NCBI GenBank assembly: GCA_964610315.1
Contig: CAZSVM010000014.1
Location: forward strand, 1 to 64,000
Length of the DNA: 64,000 nucleotides
From: JAQVEM01 sp964610315
GTDB lineage: Bacteria; Actinomycetota; Humimicrobiia; Humimicrobiales; Humimicrobiaceae
Reading direction: 5' to 3'
This document shows, piece by piece, positions 38,045 to 46,601 of this stretch. Each line of letters starts with the position of its first letter. Position 1 is the first letter of the stretch. The notes beneath the pieces are model-generated. The model worked only from the letters and a program-made list of their open reading frames with translations, did not search any database and was not told the origin of the DNA. The position numbers and the translations under genes were made by a program.

Positions 38045-39529
38045 ATGAAATTTAATAGAAACATAAAATACTCCTTCATATTTCTAATATTAATATTGAC
38101 AATTAGTTTATTGCTTTACGGGTGTAAAGAAGAAAAACCAAAAATTGAAGAGTCTGAAAAGAAAGTAACTGAATTAGAAGAAGTAGAAGACGAAGTAGCT
38201 ACAGATGAATTTGAATGGTTTCAGACAGGAAATACACTGTCCATAACCAAGCTTAAGACTAAGCAATCAAATGAGCTTGAAGATAATAGGATTGGTATTC
38301 ATTTTAGTGGTCTGTGGATTCTAGAGCCGGAAGTCTTCCCCAACGCAGTCTTAGATGCAAGTCACATTCTCGAAGAAGGTGTGAAGCGGGCTCGCTTTGC
38401 GATTAACGACTTAGATTCGGGCAAAGTACACTGGAGTAAATCTGAACTCTCCATCGACCAAAGCCACGATGACTTCATAACAAGCTTAGCGGACAACGGT
38501 GTAACGATTACATACGTGCTTTCTTTTTGGGACAAAGAATACAAGGCCAAGGGCGGCGAAATATCTATCCCAAGGTTCAAAACAGAAGACGAGATACAAC
38601 GTTACCTCGACTTTGTCCAATTCATCGTTCATCATTTTAAGGATCGCATCAATTACTATGAAATATGGAATGAGCCTAATATCATAGATACCGTTCAATG
38701 GATAGAAGTGGAGGACTACGTAAACCTTGTCAAGCAGGCTATTCCCATTATCCGTGAAGAGTATCCAGAGGCGAAAATAGTGGTTGGTGGCACCAGCTCT
38801 TTGATTGATACAGAATCCCAGGCTTACTTGTTTAGCATCCTCAGATCTGACCTAATGCCTTTGGTGGATGTTGTTTCTTGGCACCCTATGTATGGATCTT
38901 CACCAGAATATGATTGGCATAGGCAGTATTACTATGAATATCCGTTCATTGTAAAAGATATTAAGAATGTGGCTTCTGCCCATGGTTTTACAGGAGAATA
39001 CGTAGCTGATGAGATACATTGGTGTACACTAGAAACACCAGAGCCACCTTGGCCAACGTATAGCGAAACTAAGAGTGCAAAGTACTATGGCCGAGGCATC
39101 TTGATGCATTTGGGCATGGGTGTTACTGTATCACAATTCTACCCTGTAATTTCAGCCCAAGAACATCCAGTACAAATAGTCCACACCATTCAAAACCTTT
39201 GCACCATCATGGCCGGGGCTGAGCCAACAGATTTTCCAATAGGAATACAAAGCGAGGCAACAAACATTAAAAATTATAGTTTTTCTCTGACAAATGGCGA
39301 TAATCTGATAGCTCTTTGGAAAGATGGTGTGGCTATAGAGGAAGAACCTGGTGTGGAAGCTAACTTAACCATCCACGGTATTACTTCTGAAGATGTAATA
39401 GGAATTGATGTCCTGGAGGGCTTTCAACAACCTATAATAACAGGCAACAAAAATGGGAACCTTGTTATTCAAAATTTAATAGTCAGAGACTACCCATTGA
39501 TACTTTACATCACAAAATCCAACCAATAG
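38045..39529 (+). CDS. Lipoprotein with a clan-A glycoside-hydrolase-like domain
   Basis: A signal peptide with lipobox (LILTISLLLYGC, cysteine near residue 27) is followed by an acidic linker and a TIM-barrel-like region. The sequence YYEIWNEPN near residue 202 carries the acid/base glutamate typical of clan GH-A (GH5/GH39-like). YVADEIHWCT near residue 320 is a candidate nucleophile strand. The 494 residues end in a beta-rich domain. The substrate cannot be told. It is the only long plus-strand gene in accessory region A, starting after a gap of about 170 bases, so it is probably independently expressed cargo. Confidence 0.75.
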   Translation: MKFNRNIKYSFIFLILILTISLLLYGCKEEKPKIEESEKKVTELEEVEDEVATDEFEWFQTGNTLSITKLKTKQSNELEDNRIGIHFSGLWILEPEVFPNAVLDASHILEEGVKRARFAINDLDSGKVHWSKSELSIDQSHDDFITSLADNGVTITYVLSFWDKEYKAKGGEISIPRFKTEDEIQRYLDFVQFIVHHFKDRINYYEIWNEPNIIDTVQWIEVEDYVNLVKQAIPIIREEYPEAKIVVGGTSSLIDTESQAYLFSILRSDLMPLVDVVSWHPMYGSSPEYDWHRQYYYEYPFIVKDIKNVASAHGFTGEYVADEIHWCTLETPEPPWPTYSETKSAKYYGRGILMHLGMGVTVSQFYPVISAQEHPVQIVHTIQNLCTIMAGAEPTDFPIGIQSEATNIKNYSFSLTNGDNLIALWKDGVAIEEEPGVEANLTIHGITSEDVIGIDVLEGFQQPIITGNKNGNLVIQNLIVRDYPLILYITKSNQ

Positions 39530-39597
39530 TTTGTAGATAAATTAGTCAATGATTCTAATTTTTGAAGAATAATAGTTTTTTTACATACTAATTCCTT

Positions 39598-40095
39598 TTA
39601 ACCTCTTATCATAGCCATTATCCCTAAAGATACTGCATCAAACATATTTTGATGATATCGCTCCTTCCAGGACCTGTCTTGGGTAAGGTAAACTTTAAGT
39701 TCGGGATATTTTGAAGTGACTACTGTTGCTACCTCCTTTTTACTTGCCCAGCCATTACCACAGATAAACTTTTTAACCGTACCTGGAGCGTAGCTTATAA
39801 ACCTTAGCTTCTTTCTTCTGCCTATAGCTTTTATTTCATCAAAAAACACATTTAAAAGAGCAAGATTTCGGTTCCTAGCAAAAAACGCCTTCTCTACCAC
39901 CAATACTTTGGGTTTAAAATCTTTTATCAGCCTCAATATTATCCTTCTTCCTTCTTTTAAGGTTTCATGAGGTGATTTTCTTTTCTTTATAACCTTAACC
40001 CCGCAGTAGATAAGTTTTCCTTTTTCTAAAAATGCAATACCTATATTTTTTGTGCCGGGATCGATGGCTAAGATTTTTAATTTATTTTTTGACAT
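39598..40095 (-). CDS. RuvC-like Holliday junction resolvase
   Basis: This RNase H-fold nuclease resembles RuvC, which cuts Holliday junctions. Acidic residues are in place: IDPGTKNIGIA near residue 11, VVEKAFFARN near 68, and the C-terminal HQNMFDAVSLG, consistent with the D-E-D set. The middle reads APGTVKKFICGNGWASKKEV, a RuvC hallmark. The 165 residues are normal. It is separate from the ruvABC core genes and lies in mobile DNA next to a degenerate paralogue, so it probably belongs to the element. Confidence 0.85.
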   Translation of the reverse strand: MSKNKLKILAIDPGTKNIGIAFLEKGKLIYCGVKVIKKRKSPHETLKEGRRIILRLIKDFKPKVLVVEKAFFARNRNLALLNVFFDEIKAIGRRKKLRFISYAPGTVKKFICGNGWASKKEVATVVTSKYPELKVYLTQDRSWKERYHQNMFDAVSLGIMAMIRG

Positions 40096-40122
40096 ATTAA
40101 AAGAAGGGATTTTAATCCTCTA

Positions 40123-40620
40123 CTAATTTCTATCTAATCTACAGGAGCAAACTAAGCCTAGGGCTACTGCTTCAAACATTCTTATGTAATAGGAATTTCT
40201 ATTACTATTCTCTTTTCTGAGTTCATGGCATAGGTCAGGATAGGCTTTGGTAACCATTTCTGCCATCTTCTTTTTACTTATCTTACCTTTTGGAGAAAAA
40301 AATGCCTCCAGATCATCCAGTGTATATTGGTAAACTACTAAACCTCTAACCCTGGCGAGGTTTTTTATTTTGATAGAAAGTCTTTTAAGATTCGAGGAAC
40401 TCCGGCAGGGATTGAGCTTTTTTATTGCAAAAATATCAGGCTCATGCTCATTAATAAGATTTAAGATGATCCTGTTTATTTTACTTACTTTTTCTTTTGA
40501 CCACTTGCCTTCAATCACCTTTACTCCCCAGTCCCTTAAATCAGCTCCTCTAAATATAGCTATTCCAAAATATCTTGTTCCTGGATTAATTGCCAATATT
40601 CTTATAGGCTTTCTTATCAT
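40123..40620 (-). CDS. Catalytically degenerate RuvC paralogue
   Basis: It aligns with the gene at 39,598-40,095 along its whole length, but key acidic residues are changed: INPGTRYFGIA (Asp to Asn), FAIKKLNPCRSS (Glu to Lys) and RMFEAVALGL (Asp to Glu). The frame is intact and of normal length, so it is not a simple wreck; it may bind branched DNA without cutting. The start is ATG at 40,618-40,620, which begins the RuvC-like sequence (MIRKPIRILAINPG). An in-frame ATG further upstream lies inside the preceding gene. It overlaps the end of that gene by 35 bases and lies 28 bases upstream of the intact paralogue. Confidence 0.75.
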   Translation of the reverse strand: MIRKPIRILAINPGTRYFGIAIFRGADLRDWGVKVIEGKWSKEKVSKINRIILNLINEHEPDIFAIKKLNPCRSSSNLKRLSIKIKNLARVRGLVVYQYTLDDLEAFFSPKGKISKKKMAEMVTKAYPDLCHELRKENSNRNSYYIRMFEAVALGLVCSCRLDRN

Positions 40621-41281
40621 ATTTTTTAACAAGGTAATTAAATAGAGCACCTTTACTTTTCTTAATTTCCACAAGTGGTACTTCCTTTACTTCTCCCAAA
40701 ATCTTTCTTAGGAACGACTCAGGGTATTTTTTAGAATAAGTAAGATATAAAGGCAGACCCTGAAGATCATTAAGAGATTCAGCTAAATCTAAGGCTAATA
40801 GTTCCCGTCTGTTTTTTAGTCTAAAACTCTTAGGAGTACCTGAATTAAAATTTAAAAAATTTTTATTTTCGATATCGATATTGTTATTAATTCTTGTTAG
40901 CTTATTATTGTTAGTGTTCACCTGGTTTACATCTGAGTTTCGCCTGCTTGACATCTGAGTTTCACCGGCTTTACCTCTGACCTTTAGCAGTTTATAAACA
41001 CAATGGTATCTGGACCTTTTATCTTTTCTGATTAACCTATTTTTTTCTAAAAGTTTAAGAGTCTTATTTACAGTGGCCCTTGAATAGCCAAGAGAATCGG
41101 CAATATACTTTTGGGAAGGAAAACAGCCCTGACTCCTGTCGGCTAAAGAAGCTAAGAAACTATAGACAGCTATACCTACTGCTCCTACTTTTGAAGTAAA
41201 GTTCTTAATTACCACTTTGTCTATCCAGTACCAATTCCCATTTCTTAGATCCCTTATCTCATTTTTTTTATTCTCTTCCAT
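40586..41281 (-). CDS. Winged-helix replication-initiator-like protein
   Basis: The N-terminal half resembles the HTH_36 domains of phage and plasmid replication proteins: YSFLASLADRSQGCFPSQKY and IADSLGYSRATVNKTLKLLE, then RKDKRSRYHCVYKLL. A low-complexity asparagine-rich linker (about 125-155) precedes a C-terminal helical region. The 231 residues start at ATG 41,279-41,281. It overlaps the XRE gene upstream by 14 bases and the degenerate RuvC gene downstream by 35 bases, so these four genes form a tight operon of plasmid or phage type. Confidence 0.65.
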   Translation of the reverse strand: MEENKKNEIRDLRNGNWYWIDKVVIKNFTSKVGAVGIAVYSFLASLADRSQGCFPSQKYIADSLGYSRATVNKTLKLLEKNRLIRKDKRSRYHCVYKLLKVRGKAGETQMSSRRNSDVNQVNTNNNKLTRINNNIDIENKNFLNFNSGTPKSFRLKNRRELLALDLAESLNDLQGLPLYLTYSKKYPESFLRKILGEVKEVPLVEIKKSKGALFNYLVKKYDKKAYKNIGN

Positions 41282-41567
41282 AATTGCCCCTTATTTTATT
41301 TCTTAAAATCTCCTCTTCTCTTTTATACAGGTTACCTTTTAGTTCTCTTAACTGGTCAATAAACAAAGCATCCACCATCGTCCGGTAGATGAGAGCTAAT
41401 TTAAAAATATTTAGTAGGCTAGGCAGACAAATTCCTTTTTCCCAGCGAGAAATTATACTGCTGCTTTTTAGCCCTATTATCTCTGCTACTTCACTTTGCT
41501 TAAAACCCCTGGACTTTCTATATTTTCTAAGGCAGTTATGTATACCTTTTTGGCTAACATTTTTCAT
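41268..41567 (-). CDS. XRE-family transcriptional regulator
   Basis: The 99-residue protein has one Cro/C1-type HTH: LRKYRKSRGFKQSEVAEIIG followed by SSSIISRWEKGICLPSLLNI. ATG at 41,565-41,567 has AGGAGGG just upstream. It is the first gene of the operon with the initiator-like and RuvC-like genes and probably controls it, perhaps by binding its own promoter region. Confidence 0.85.
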   Translation of the reverse strand: MKNVSQKGIHNCLRKYRKSRGFKQSEVAEIIGLKSSSIISRWEKGICLPSLLNIFKLALIYRTMVDALFIDQLRELKGNLYKREEEILRNKIRGNYGRE

Positions 41568-41693
41568 ATCCCTCCTAATGAAAAATTAGTATATGTTTTT
41601 AGAGTATCTAGAGGGTTAAATTGAAACAAGAAGGGGGAAATTGCCTTTTTAGGTGAACTAATAGTAATTCTGGGGAAAAACTGTAGATAAAAT

Positions 41694-41718
41694 AAAAAAA
41701 ACCACCTGTAAGGGTGGT
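41694..41718 (-). terminator. Intrinsic terminator, minus strand
   Basis: The inverted repeat ACCACC/GGGTGGT with loop TGTAA is preceded on the plus strand by seven A, giving a U-run for minus-strand transcripts. It would stop transcription leaving the hypothetical gene at 41,898-42,227. The rest of the 330-base gap 41,568-41,897 shows only AT-rich sequence and small dyads (for example around 41,745-41,761) with no coding signal. Confidence 0.7.
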
Positions 41719-41897
41719 AAAAGTTTCTCTATAATAACTGATTCCTAGTCTATAGAACTAGACATATTTTATATTTAAATTTAATTTTTATTGGCTTGCA
41801 TGGAGACAAAGAATAGACTACTAGTCAGAGTCAGATAAAAAATAGAGTTTACACCATTTTTTTTAATCTCCTAGTATAAATACTCTATTTAAAATTG

Positions 41898-42227
41898 CTA
41901 TAGTCCTCTTTTAATAACTTCAGCTACTATTGTGCTAATCCCTTTTATAACTACATCCCTACCAAGGGTTTTAGTAAAATCAACAATCGACTTAAGAGCA
42001 CTTTTTATTTTTGATTCATTGGTTTTTTGATCAGCCGTAGCTAATAAATTAGCATTTTTCAAAAGTATGTTTTTCTTTGACTCATTTATAACATTGGAAT
42101 TAATCAAGTTTGTTAAAGTCTGGATATCCATTTCTAATGGTAAATGCTGTGCAATTTTCATACTCCCATTATCATACATTTCCACATTACCGTGTATTGT
42201 TACATTTCCATTAAATATAATAGGCAT
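41898..42227 (-). CDS. Hypothetical protein, 109 aa
   Basis: No family was recognised. The N-terminal 25 residues have a repeating beta pattern (IIFNGNVTIHGNVEMYDNGSM), and the rest is helical, ending in a hydrophobic-amphipathic stretch (GRDVVIKGISTIVAEVIKRGL). There is no signal peptide. The start ATG at 42,225-42,227 has AGGAGAAA upstream. It stands alone between a terminator and the DUF3795 gene and is probably accessory cargo. Confidence 0.6.
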   Translation of the reverse strand: MPIIFNGNVTIHGNVEMYDNGSMKIAQHLPLEMDIQTLTNLINSNVINESKKNILLKNANLLATADQKTNESKIKSALKSIVDFTKTLGRDVVIKGISTIVAEVIKRGL

Positions 42228-42310
42228 AATTTCTCCTTTGAATTAATTTTTAAGACTCTTATTATCTAATTAAATTTTTCCTAACTTAGGCCAAATTTTG
42301 ATTTCCCCAT

Positions 42311-42646
42311 TTATTTCTTTTTCGCAATTTCGAATAGTTTTATATATTCCCTACTATACGGTTTCCAAATAACTGGCTCACCCTCAACGTCCCACGGAAA
42401 TCCCTTTTTATAAAATTTACATGGAAATTCGTCGCAATAAAAACAATATTTTATTTTTCTTTCTTTTGCACATTTTACAATTTTACATTCATTAAGTGCC
42501 CAACATCCAGAACATTTCTTTTTCTTATATTTTCCCCTATATAAAGGGCAAAGAGAACAAGCTATTCCACAATAACTAATTAATAATTTTTTCTTTTCAG
42601 ATCTATTTTTCATATTGTTAATTCTCTTCCCTCCAGTGAAATGCAT
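42311..42646 (-). CDS. DUF3795 cysteine-rich protein
   Basis: Cysteine-rich sequence LISYCGIACSLCPLYRGK, then KCSGCWALNECKIVKCAKE and YCFYCDEFPCKFY, matches the DUF3795 family, which probably binds zinc or an iron-sulphur cluster. The function is unknown. The open frame starts at 42,646, but MKNRSEKKKLLISYCG about 12 codons in is a possible start. The 111 residues are normal for the family. No partner gene is apparent. Confidence 0.8.
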   Translation of the reverse strand: MHFTGGKRINNMKNRSEKKKLLISYCGIACSLCPLYRGKYKKKKCSGCWALNECKIVKCAKERKIKYCFYCDEFPCKFYKKGFPWDVEGEPVIWKPYSREYIKLFEIAKKK

Positions 42647-42719
42647 CTTCTACTACTGAGTCTCTACCTTTTATCTTATTCTACTAATTTTTTGCCGTCC
42701 AATTAGATTCTATAATGAT

Positions 42720-43589
42720 TTATTTTAATTTTATAACCCCAGCTCTCTCCCAAGAAATAATCACATCGACCATAAAATTTAAAGTGTCCTGAGCGTCTTT
42801 TTTACTCATCTTCTTCTTTGTTACAATATCCTTGATTTTTAAAAATCCCATTTTTTGAGATAATGTTAAAAAATGAAGTGAGGTAGAAATTAAACAAAGT
42901 TGGTTTAAAGCCCGCCCTACTTCCACAGCTAATCGATTCTTTGGATAAATTTTTTCAATATAATCTTTGTGAATTAAATTTATTAATTCTTTCCCGGCTC
43001 CAAAAAGTGCTGAAAGTTCACCACCACGAAACCCTACATCAGCGGGTTCCTCCCATGTAATAAATGAAAAAACCTCCCAGCACAAAGAAATAGAATTTTT
43101 ATACTTCTTTTTCCTTACTAACTCTTCAGCTTTTAAAAATCCTTCGTGAATTTGTCTGTTCTTAATTAAAGAAACGAAAGATAATTCATCATAATTAATC
43201 TCAAAATAATCCTTTAAAACCTTTTCAATAAACCCCTTAGTAAAGAATCCATATCTTTCTATATCTTCGGAAGAAGGAACATTAGCATGATGTTGAATCT
43301 TATTTCTTAAATCATGTAAACCTAAAATCTCATCTTTGAAGGGTAAAATTTTTTTACTTTCCCCTTCAATTTTTGTACACAACTCATAAAATGAGATGTA
43401 CCTTTTTTCTTTTGATAAGAAAATATTAATTTCTAATTGTAATGCCACAGACCTTAAAAGCCATTCGATAGCATTGTCGAAATTATGAATAGCAATCATT
43501 CTATCTACTGAAAAGCCACTCAGTGTATGCTGCTTCCCGTGCTCAAAGAGGAATTTTATTAAAATTAATCTATTTTCTTTAATTTTCAT
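42720..43589 (-). CDS. HEPN-like protein, 289 aa
   Basis: This is an all-helical protein with an RX4H motif (RNKIQH, R95 to H100) in LHDLRNKIQHHANVPSSEDI, which is the active-site pattern of HEPN RNases. The surroundings (NFDNAIEWLLRSVALQLEIN before, FTKGFIEKVLKDYF after) also fit that fold. No partner nucleotidyltransferase or antitoxin is adjacent. The C-terminal half is unassigned. The start is ATG at 43,587-43,589. It sits in the defence island next to a GIY-YIG gene. RNase activity is inferred from one motif only. Confidence 0.55.
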   Translation of the reverse strand: MKIKENRLILIKFLFEHGKQHTLSGFSVDRMIAIHNFDNAIEWLLRSVALQLEINIFLSKEKRYISFYELCTKIEGESKKILPFKDEILGLHDLRNKIQHHANVPSSEDIERYGFFTKGFIEKVLKDYFEINYDELSFVSLIKNRQIHEGFLKAEELVRKKKYKNSISLCWEVFSFITWEEPADVGFRGGELSALFGAGKELINLIHKDYIEKIYPKNRLAVEVGRALNQLCLISTSLHFLTLSQKMGFLKIKDIVTKKKMSKKDAQDTLNFMVDVIISWERAGVIKLK

Positions 43590-43616
43590 TTTTTTATTTT
43601 TAGTTTGACAAATTAT

Positions 43617-44189
43617 TTATTTCTCTAAACTTCGGGCTAAATTTTGTATTTTATCTCTGGGAACTTCACGGTTCCAATCTGGACAAAGAAGGATTTGCAA
43701 TTCCTTCTCTATATCAGGTTCAGGATAAAAATAGATTAATACTATACTTCCTTTTTCAAGCGTTTTAAATAACAATCGGTTTACATAAAAAGTCGTCATT
43801 CTTTTAAAACTCGGTGCAAGGTATTGCCGCAAACGATCTGCAATTGTGCCGCTTGCCCGACCTATATATTTGTATTCTATGTTATTACCTTTCATTGATA
43901 CGAAAGCATAAATTCCAGGCAATCGCCAGACATTTCTGAGATTCCTTGTATCATAATATTTTCGATTTAATTTCGTACGTAAATGGTTAGGAAGTCTCGT
44001 AATTAATTCGGGTTCACCACTATTTGTTAGCTCTGTTTGAATACTTAACAAGTAGCTTATCTCATCTTGATTTTCTTCCCTACAAATAATTGGCTTCCCT
44101 CTTTCATCTTTTTCAACCTCAAACTTTCCTAGATACTGCAAATCTAAAGTTTTACTTTGGAATTTTACTTTTAAATCGGGATATTTCAT
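43617..44189 (-). CDS. GIY-YIG domain protein
   Basis: The C-terminal half has a GIY-YIG nuclease core: GIYAFV at 92-97, YKYIGRAS from 106 and the arginine helix ADRLRQYL near 117-124, with a glutamate (EKEL) further on. The N-terminal 90 residues are unassigned and may bind DNA. The start ATG (44,187-44,189) lies one base after the stop of the hsdS remnant, so the gene was probably the downstream member of a type I restriction operon. It is intact at 190 residues. Confidence 0.75.
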   Translation of the reverse strand: MKYPDLKVKFQSKTLDLQYLGKFEVEKDERGKPIICREENQDEISYLLSIQTELTNSGEPELITRLPNHLRTKLNRKYYDTRNLRNVWRLPGIYAFVSMKGNNIEYKYIGRASGTIADRLRQYLAPSFKRMTTFYVNRLLFKTLEKGSIVLIYFYPEPDIEKELQILLCPDWNREVPRDKIQNLARSLEK

Positions 44190-44190
44190 T

Positions 44191-44345
44191 TCACTAATTC
44201 CTCTTGAAACACTTTATTTAAAATTGACTGTTTGGGTTCGTTTAGCTCTCCTGATTGTTTTTGGAGTTGCTCTAATTCTCCCACTTTTCCTTTCAAATTG
44301 CCAAGACAAGCCACAATCCTTTTGTCCAGAAATAGGTGTAAGAGT
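44191..44345 (-). pseudogene. hsdS: 3' relic of a type I restriction specificity gene (hsdS)
   Basis: The minus-strand frame ending at TGA 44,191-44,193 reads DKRIVACLGNLKGKVGELEQ, then LQKQSGELNEPKQSILNKVF and QEELVK. This is the C-terminal coiled-coil arm of HsdS. The frame is open only back to a stop at 44,381-44,383, and similarity fades beyond about 44,345, so everything upstream is lost. No hsdR or hsdM is in the window. The break marks the left edge of the serine-recombinase element. Confidence 0.75.
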
Positions 44346-44437
44346 ATTTTTTTACTGACCAAACATTTATTATAAGTATTTTAGCTATTTCTTTAATTAT
44401 AAGAAGCTTGTCTAGCTAATTCTTTTACTACCTTATA

Positions 44438-44565
44438 CTACACATAAAGGGAAAGGTCCAACATCTGTTCAAAAACATCCTCTTTTGTGAGCACTGCAGG
44501 ATAATAAGATTATAAAGTATCTGAGTTACTGCTAACTCGGACTTATTTTTGGCTTTGTTAAGCAA
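44438..44565 (-). other. Possible coding remnant, unidentified
   Basis: The minus-strand sequence reads LAVTQILYNLII in one frame and then YPAVLTKEDVFEQMLDLSLY before TAG (44,438-44,440) in another, which looks like a frameshifted gene end. The family is not recognised. The remainder of the 44,346-44,625 gap shows no clear signal. Confidence 0.3.
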
Positions 44566-44625
44566 TATTTCCCTTCTTTTGGAATATTTCTGCAATTTTT
44601 AAGCTAGAAATAGGATAATCACTTA

Positions 44626-44853
44626 ATGAAATATTCCTATATAAACCGGAATAATTATTTTTTTATGGCAAAGCAGAAAAACGATAATATTAAGGTTCAA
44701 TTACTATACAAGTCCTGCCCTGAAACTAATTTTAGATTAAGCAAAGCTCTTTCAATGCTTGTAAACGAACAGGATATTTTTAATTATTTCCAAAAGTCTT
44801 CAATAAAAGATAAAACAACTGAATATAAAATAGTAACCAACCAAAACAATTAG
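44626..44853 (+). CDS. Small hypothetical protein upstream of the recombinase
   Basis: A 75-residue protein. ATG at 44,626 has AGGA about ten bases upstream; an internal ATG at 44,665 would give 62 residues beginning MAKQKNDNIKVQLLYKS. The pattern KVQLLY...NFRLSKALSMLV resembles the short conserved proteins that precede many large serine recombinases. It may help control recombination. No domain is assigned. Confidence 0.55.
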   Translation: MKYSYINRNNYFFMAKQKNDNIKVQLLYKSCPETNFRLSKALSMLVNEQDIFNYFQKSSIKDKTTEYKIVTNQNN

Positions 44854-44856
44854 AAC

Positions 44857-44887
44857 TTGACACATCTTTATATTGTGCAACTATAAA
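44857..44887 (+). promoter_or_regulatory. Possible promoter of the recombinase
   Basis: TTGACA (44,857-44,862) and TATAAA (44,882-44,887) are separated by 19 bases, longer than ideal, just upstream of the dyad leader. Plausible but weak. Confidence 0.35.
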
Positions 44888-44894
44888 ATTAGAT

Positions 44895-44945
44895 AGCAGT
44901 AGGCTCACTTATCTGCCCGCTATGAGCCTACTGCTTAAGGCGGGC
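44895..44945 (+). promoter_or_regulatory. Overlapping dyads in the recombinase leader
   Basis: A perfect 13-base inverted repeat AGCAGTAGGCTCA (44,895-44,907) / TGAGCCTACTGCT (44,923-44,935) encloses GCCCGC (44,915-44,920), which is complementary to GCGGGC (44,940-44,945), followed by TTTAATT. The two stems cannot both form easily, as in an attenuator or a strained pseudoknot. The recombinase ATG is 15 bases further on and has no obvious ribosome site. The dyad could also be a DNA site for the recombinase. Confidence 0.5.
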
Positions 44946-44960
44946 TTTAATTAGAAAATC

Positions 44961-46601
44961 ATGAAAAAAGCAGCCATTTATTGCCGTGTTTCAACAGCGC
45001 TCCAAGAACAAGAAAAAACAATTGATTCTCAGCTAGCAGAATTAAGAGAAACTTGTAAGGATTTACAGATTTTTAAAGAGTATATAGATAACGGATGGAG
45101 CGGAGAAACGCTTGATCGTCCGGCACTAGACCAGTTAAGAAACGATGCCAAAGAAGGTTTATTTGATGTCGTCTATATTCATTCGGTTGACAGATTGTCA
45201 AGAAACCTTTATCAGCAAGGTATTTTGGTTGAAGAATTGAAGAAAAGAGGAGTGGAAATCCTTATTAGTGGCAAACCAATAGCAGATACTCCCGAGGGAA
45301 GATTCATGTTCAATGTTCTCGGTGCTGCAGCAGAATTTGAAAAAGAAAAGATTCTGGAAAGGACAAAAAGGGGAAGGCTTTTTAAGGCTAAGCAGAAAGG
45401 GATTGTAGGTACACTGCCTCCATTCGGTTATAACTATATTAAGAAAGATGCATTAAGAGAAGGCTATTATAAAGTAAGTAAAAAAGAGGCAGAAATTGTA
45501 AGTCTAATATTTGATCTCTATATTGAACATTGTAGTTTAAAAAAAGTTATAAAAGAACTAGCTTTAATGAAAATCAGAACAAGAAAGAGAAGAGAGATTT
45601 GGGGAACTAGTGTAGTAGCAAAAATTTTAAGAAGAGAAGACTACATAGGAATAGGTTATTATAGAAAAACTTATAGCGTTGAAATAAACAATGGAAAAAG
45701 ATATAGAAAAGTAGTTAAAGAAGGACGAAGATTAAGAGACAGGAAAGAATGGATTCCTATCAAGTTTCCACCAATTATAGATCAAGAAAAGTTTAGATTT
45801 GTCCAGGAGATACTGTCAAAAAAATATAAGCCTTTTGGAAACAGCAAGCACTTTTATTTATTAAGTGGATTAGTAAAATGCGCTAATTGCAACTCACCTT
45901 TAGCAGGAGATACAACCATGGGCCATTCTTATTACAGATGTAATAACAGGCATAGAAATTTTCCTTTTCCTAGAGATTGTAACGCAAAAATGGTAAAGAA
46001 AGATAAATTAGAGAACGCAATTTGGAGCACATTTGTGAAAGCCATAAGCAATCCTCAGATAATTATTAGACATGTTTTGGATTCGTATTACAAAACAAAT
46101 AAAAATAGACCGGAATTAAGCAAAGAAAAAAAGATTCTATTAAGAAAAAAAGAAAATTTGGATGGAAAAACAGACAGACTGCTAGAAATTTATACTGATG
46201 GCATTATTAGTAAGAAACAATTTTCTGAAAAAAGCATTAAATTTGAACAGATAAAGATAGAGATAGATAAAAGATTAAAAGAGATTGATGAACAATTAAA
46301 TAAATCCACCAGCAGACCACTAATCACCAAGGATATTAAATATTTTTGTAATTTAGCGAAGACAAGATTAAATACCCTTAAACTTAAAGAGAGACAAATA
46401 TTCTTAAGGTATTTAATAAAAAAGATATTATTTGATTCAAATAAAAAATCTGCCAAAGTAATTGGGCAGATCCCCGTTGAGATTTCGGATATACAACAAA
46501 TATTTCCTCCCTATAATGTTGGGACACTTTCCTTACTTTCTCAAAATTATGGAATGTGTCCCAGAAAATATATTAGATTTCAACTAGAGGTGACAGTTTA
46601 G
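44961..46601 (+). CDS. Large serine recombinase
   Basis: The N-terminal resolvase domain has the catalytic serine at residue 11 (YCRVSTALQEQEKTIDSQ) and HSVDRLSRN at 75-82. The recombinase domain follows (PPFGYNY, VAKILRREDYIGIGYY). A zinc ribbon has C307, C310, C327 and C340, and a coiled-coil region covers about 380-440. The 546 residues are full length. Large serine recombinases integrate and excise mobile DNA at att sites. The last 20 residues (ending MCPRKYIRFQLEVTV) are encoded by repeat R1, four further copies of which delimit the cargo modules downstream. It is the only recombinase visible in the array. Confidence 0.93.
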   Translation: MKKAAIYCRVSTALQEQEKTIDSQLAELRETCKDLQIFKEYIDNGWSGETLDRPALDQLRNDAKEGLFDVVYIHSVDRLSRNLYQQGILVEELKKRGVEILISGKPIADTPEGRFMFNVLGAAAEFEKEKILERTKRGRLFKAKQKGIVGTLPPFGYNYIKKDALREGYYKVSKKEAEIVSLIFDLYIEHCSLKKVIKELALMKIRTRKRREIWGTSVVAKILRREDYIGIGYYRKTYSVEINNGKRYRKVVKEGRRLRDRKEWIPIKFPPIIDQEKFRFVQEILSKKYKPFGNSKHFYLLSGLVKCANCNSPLAGDTTMGHSYYRCNNRHRNFPFPRDCNAKMVKKDKLENAIWSTFVKAISNPQIIIRHVLDSYYKTNKNRPELSKEKKILLRKKENLDGKTDRLLEIYTDGIISKKQFSEKSIKFEQIKIEIDKRLKEIDEQLNKSTSRPLITKDIKYFCNLAKTRLNTLKLKERQIFLRYLIKKILFDSNKKSAKVIGQIPVEISDIQQIFPPYNVGTLSLLSQNYGMCPRKYIRFQLEVTV

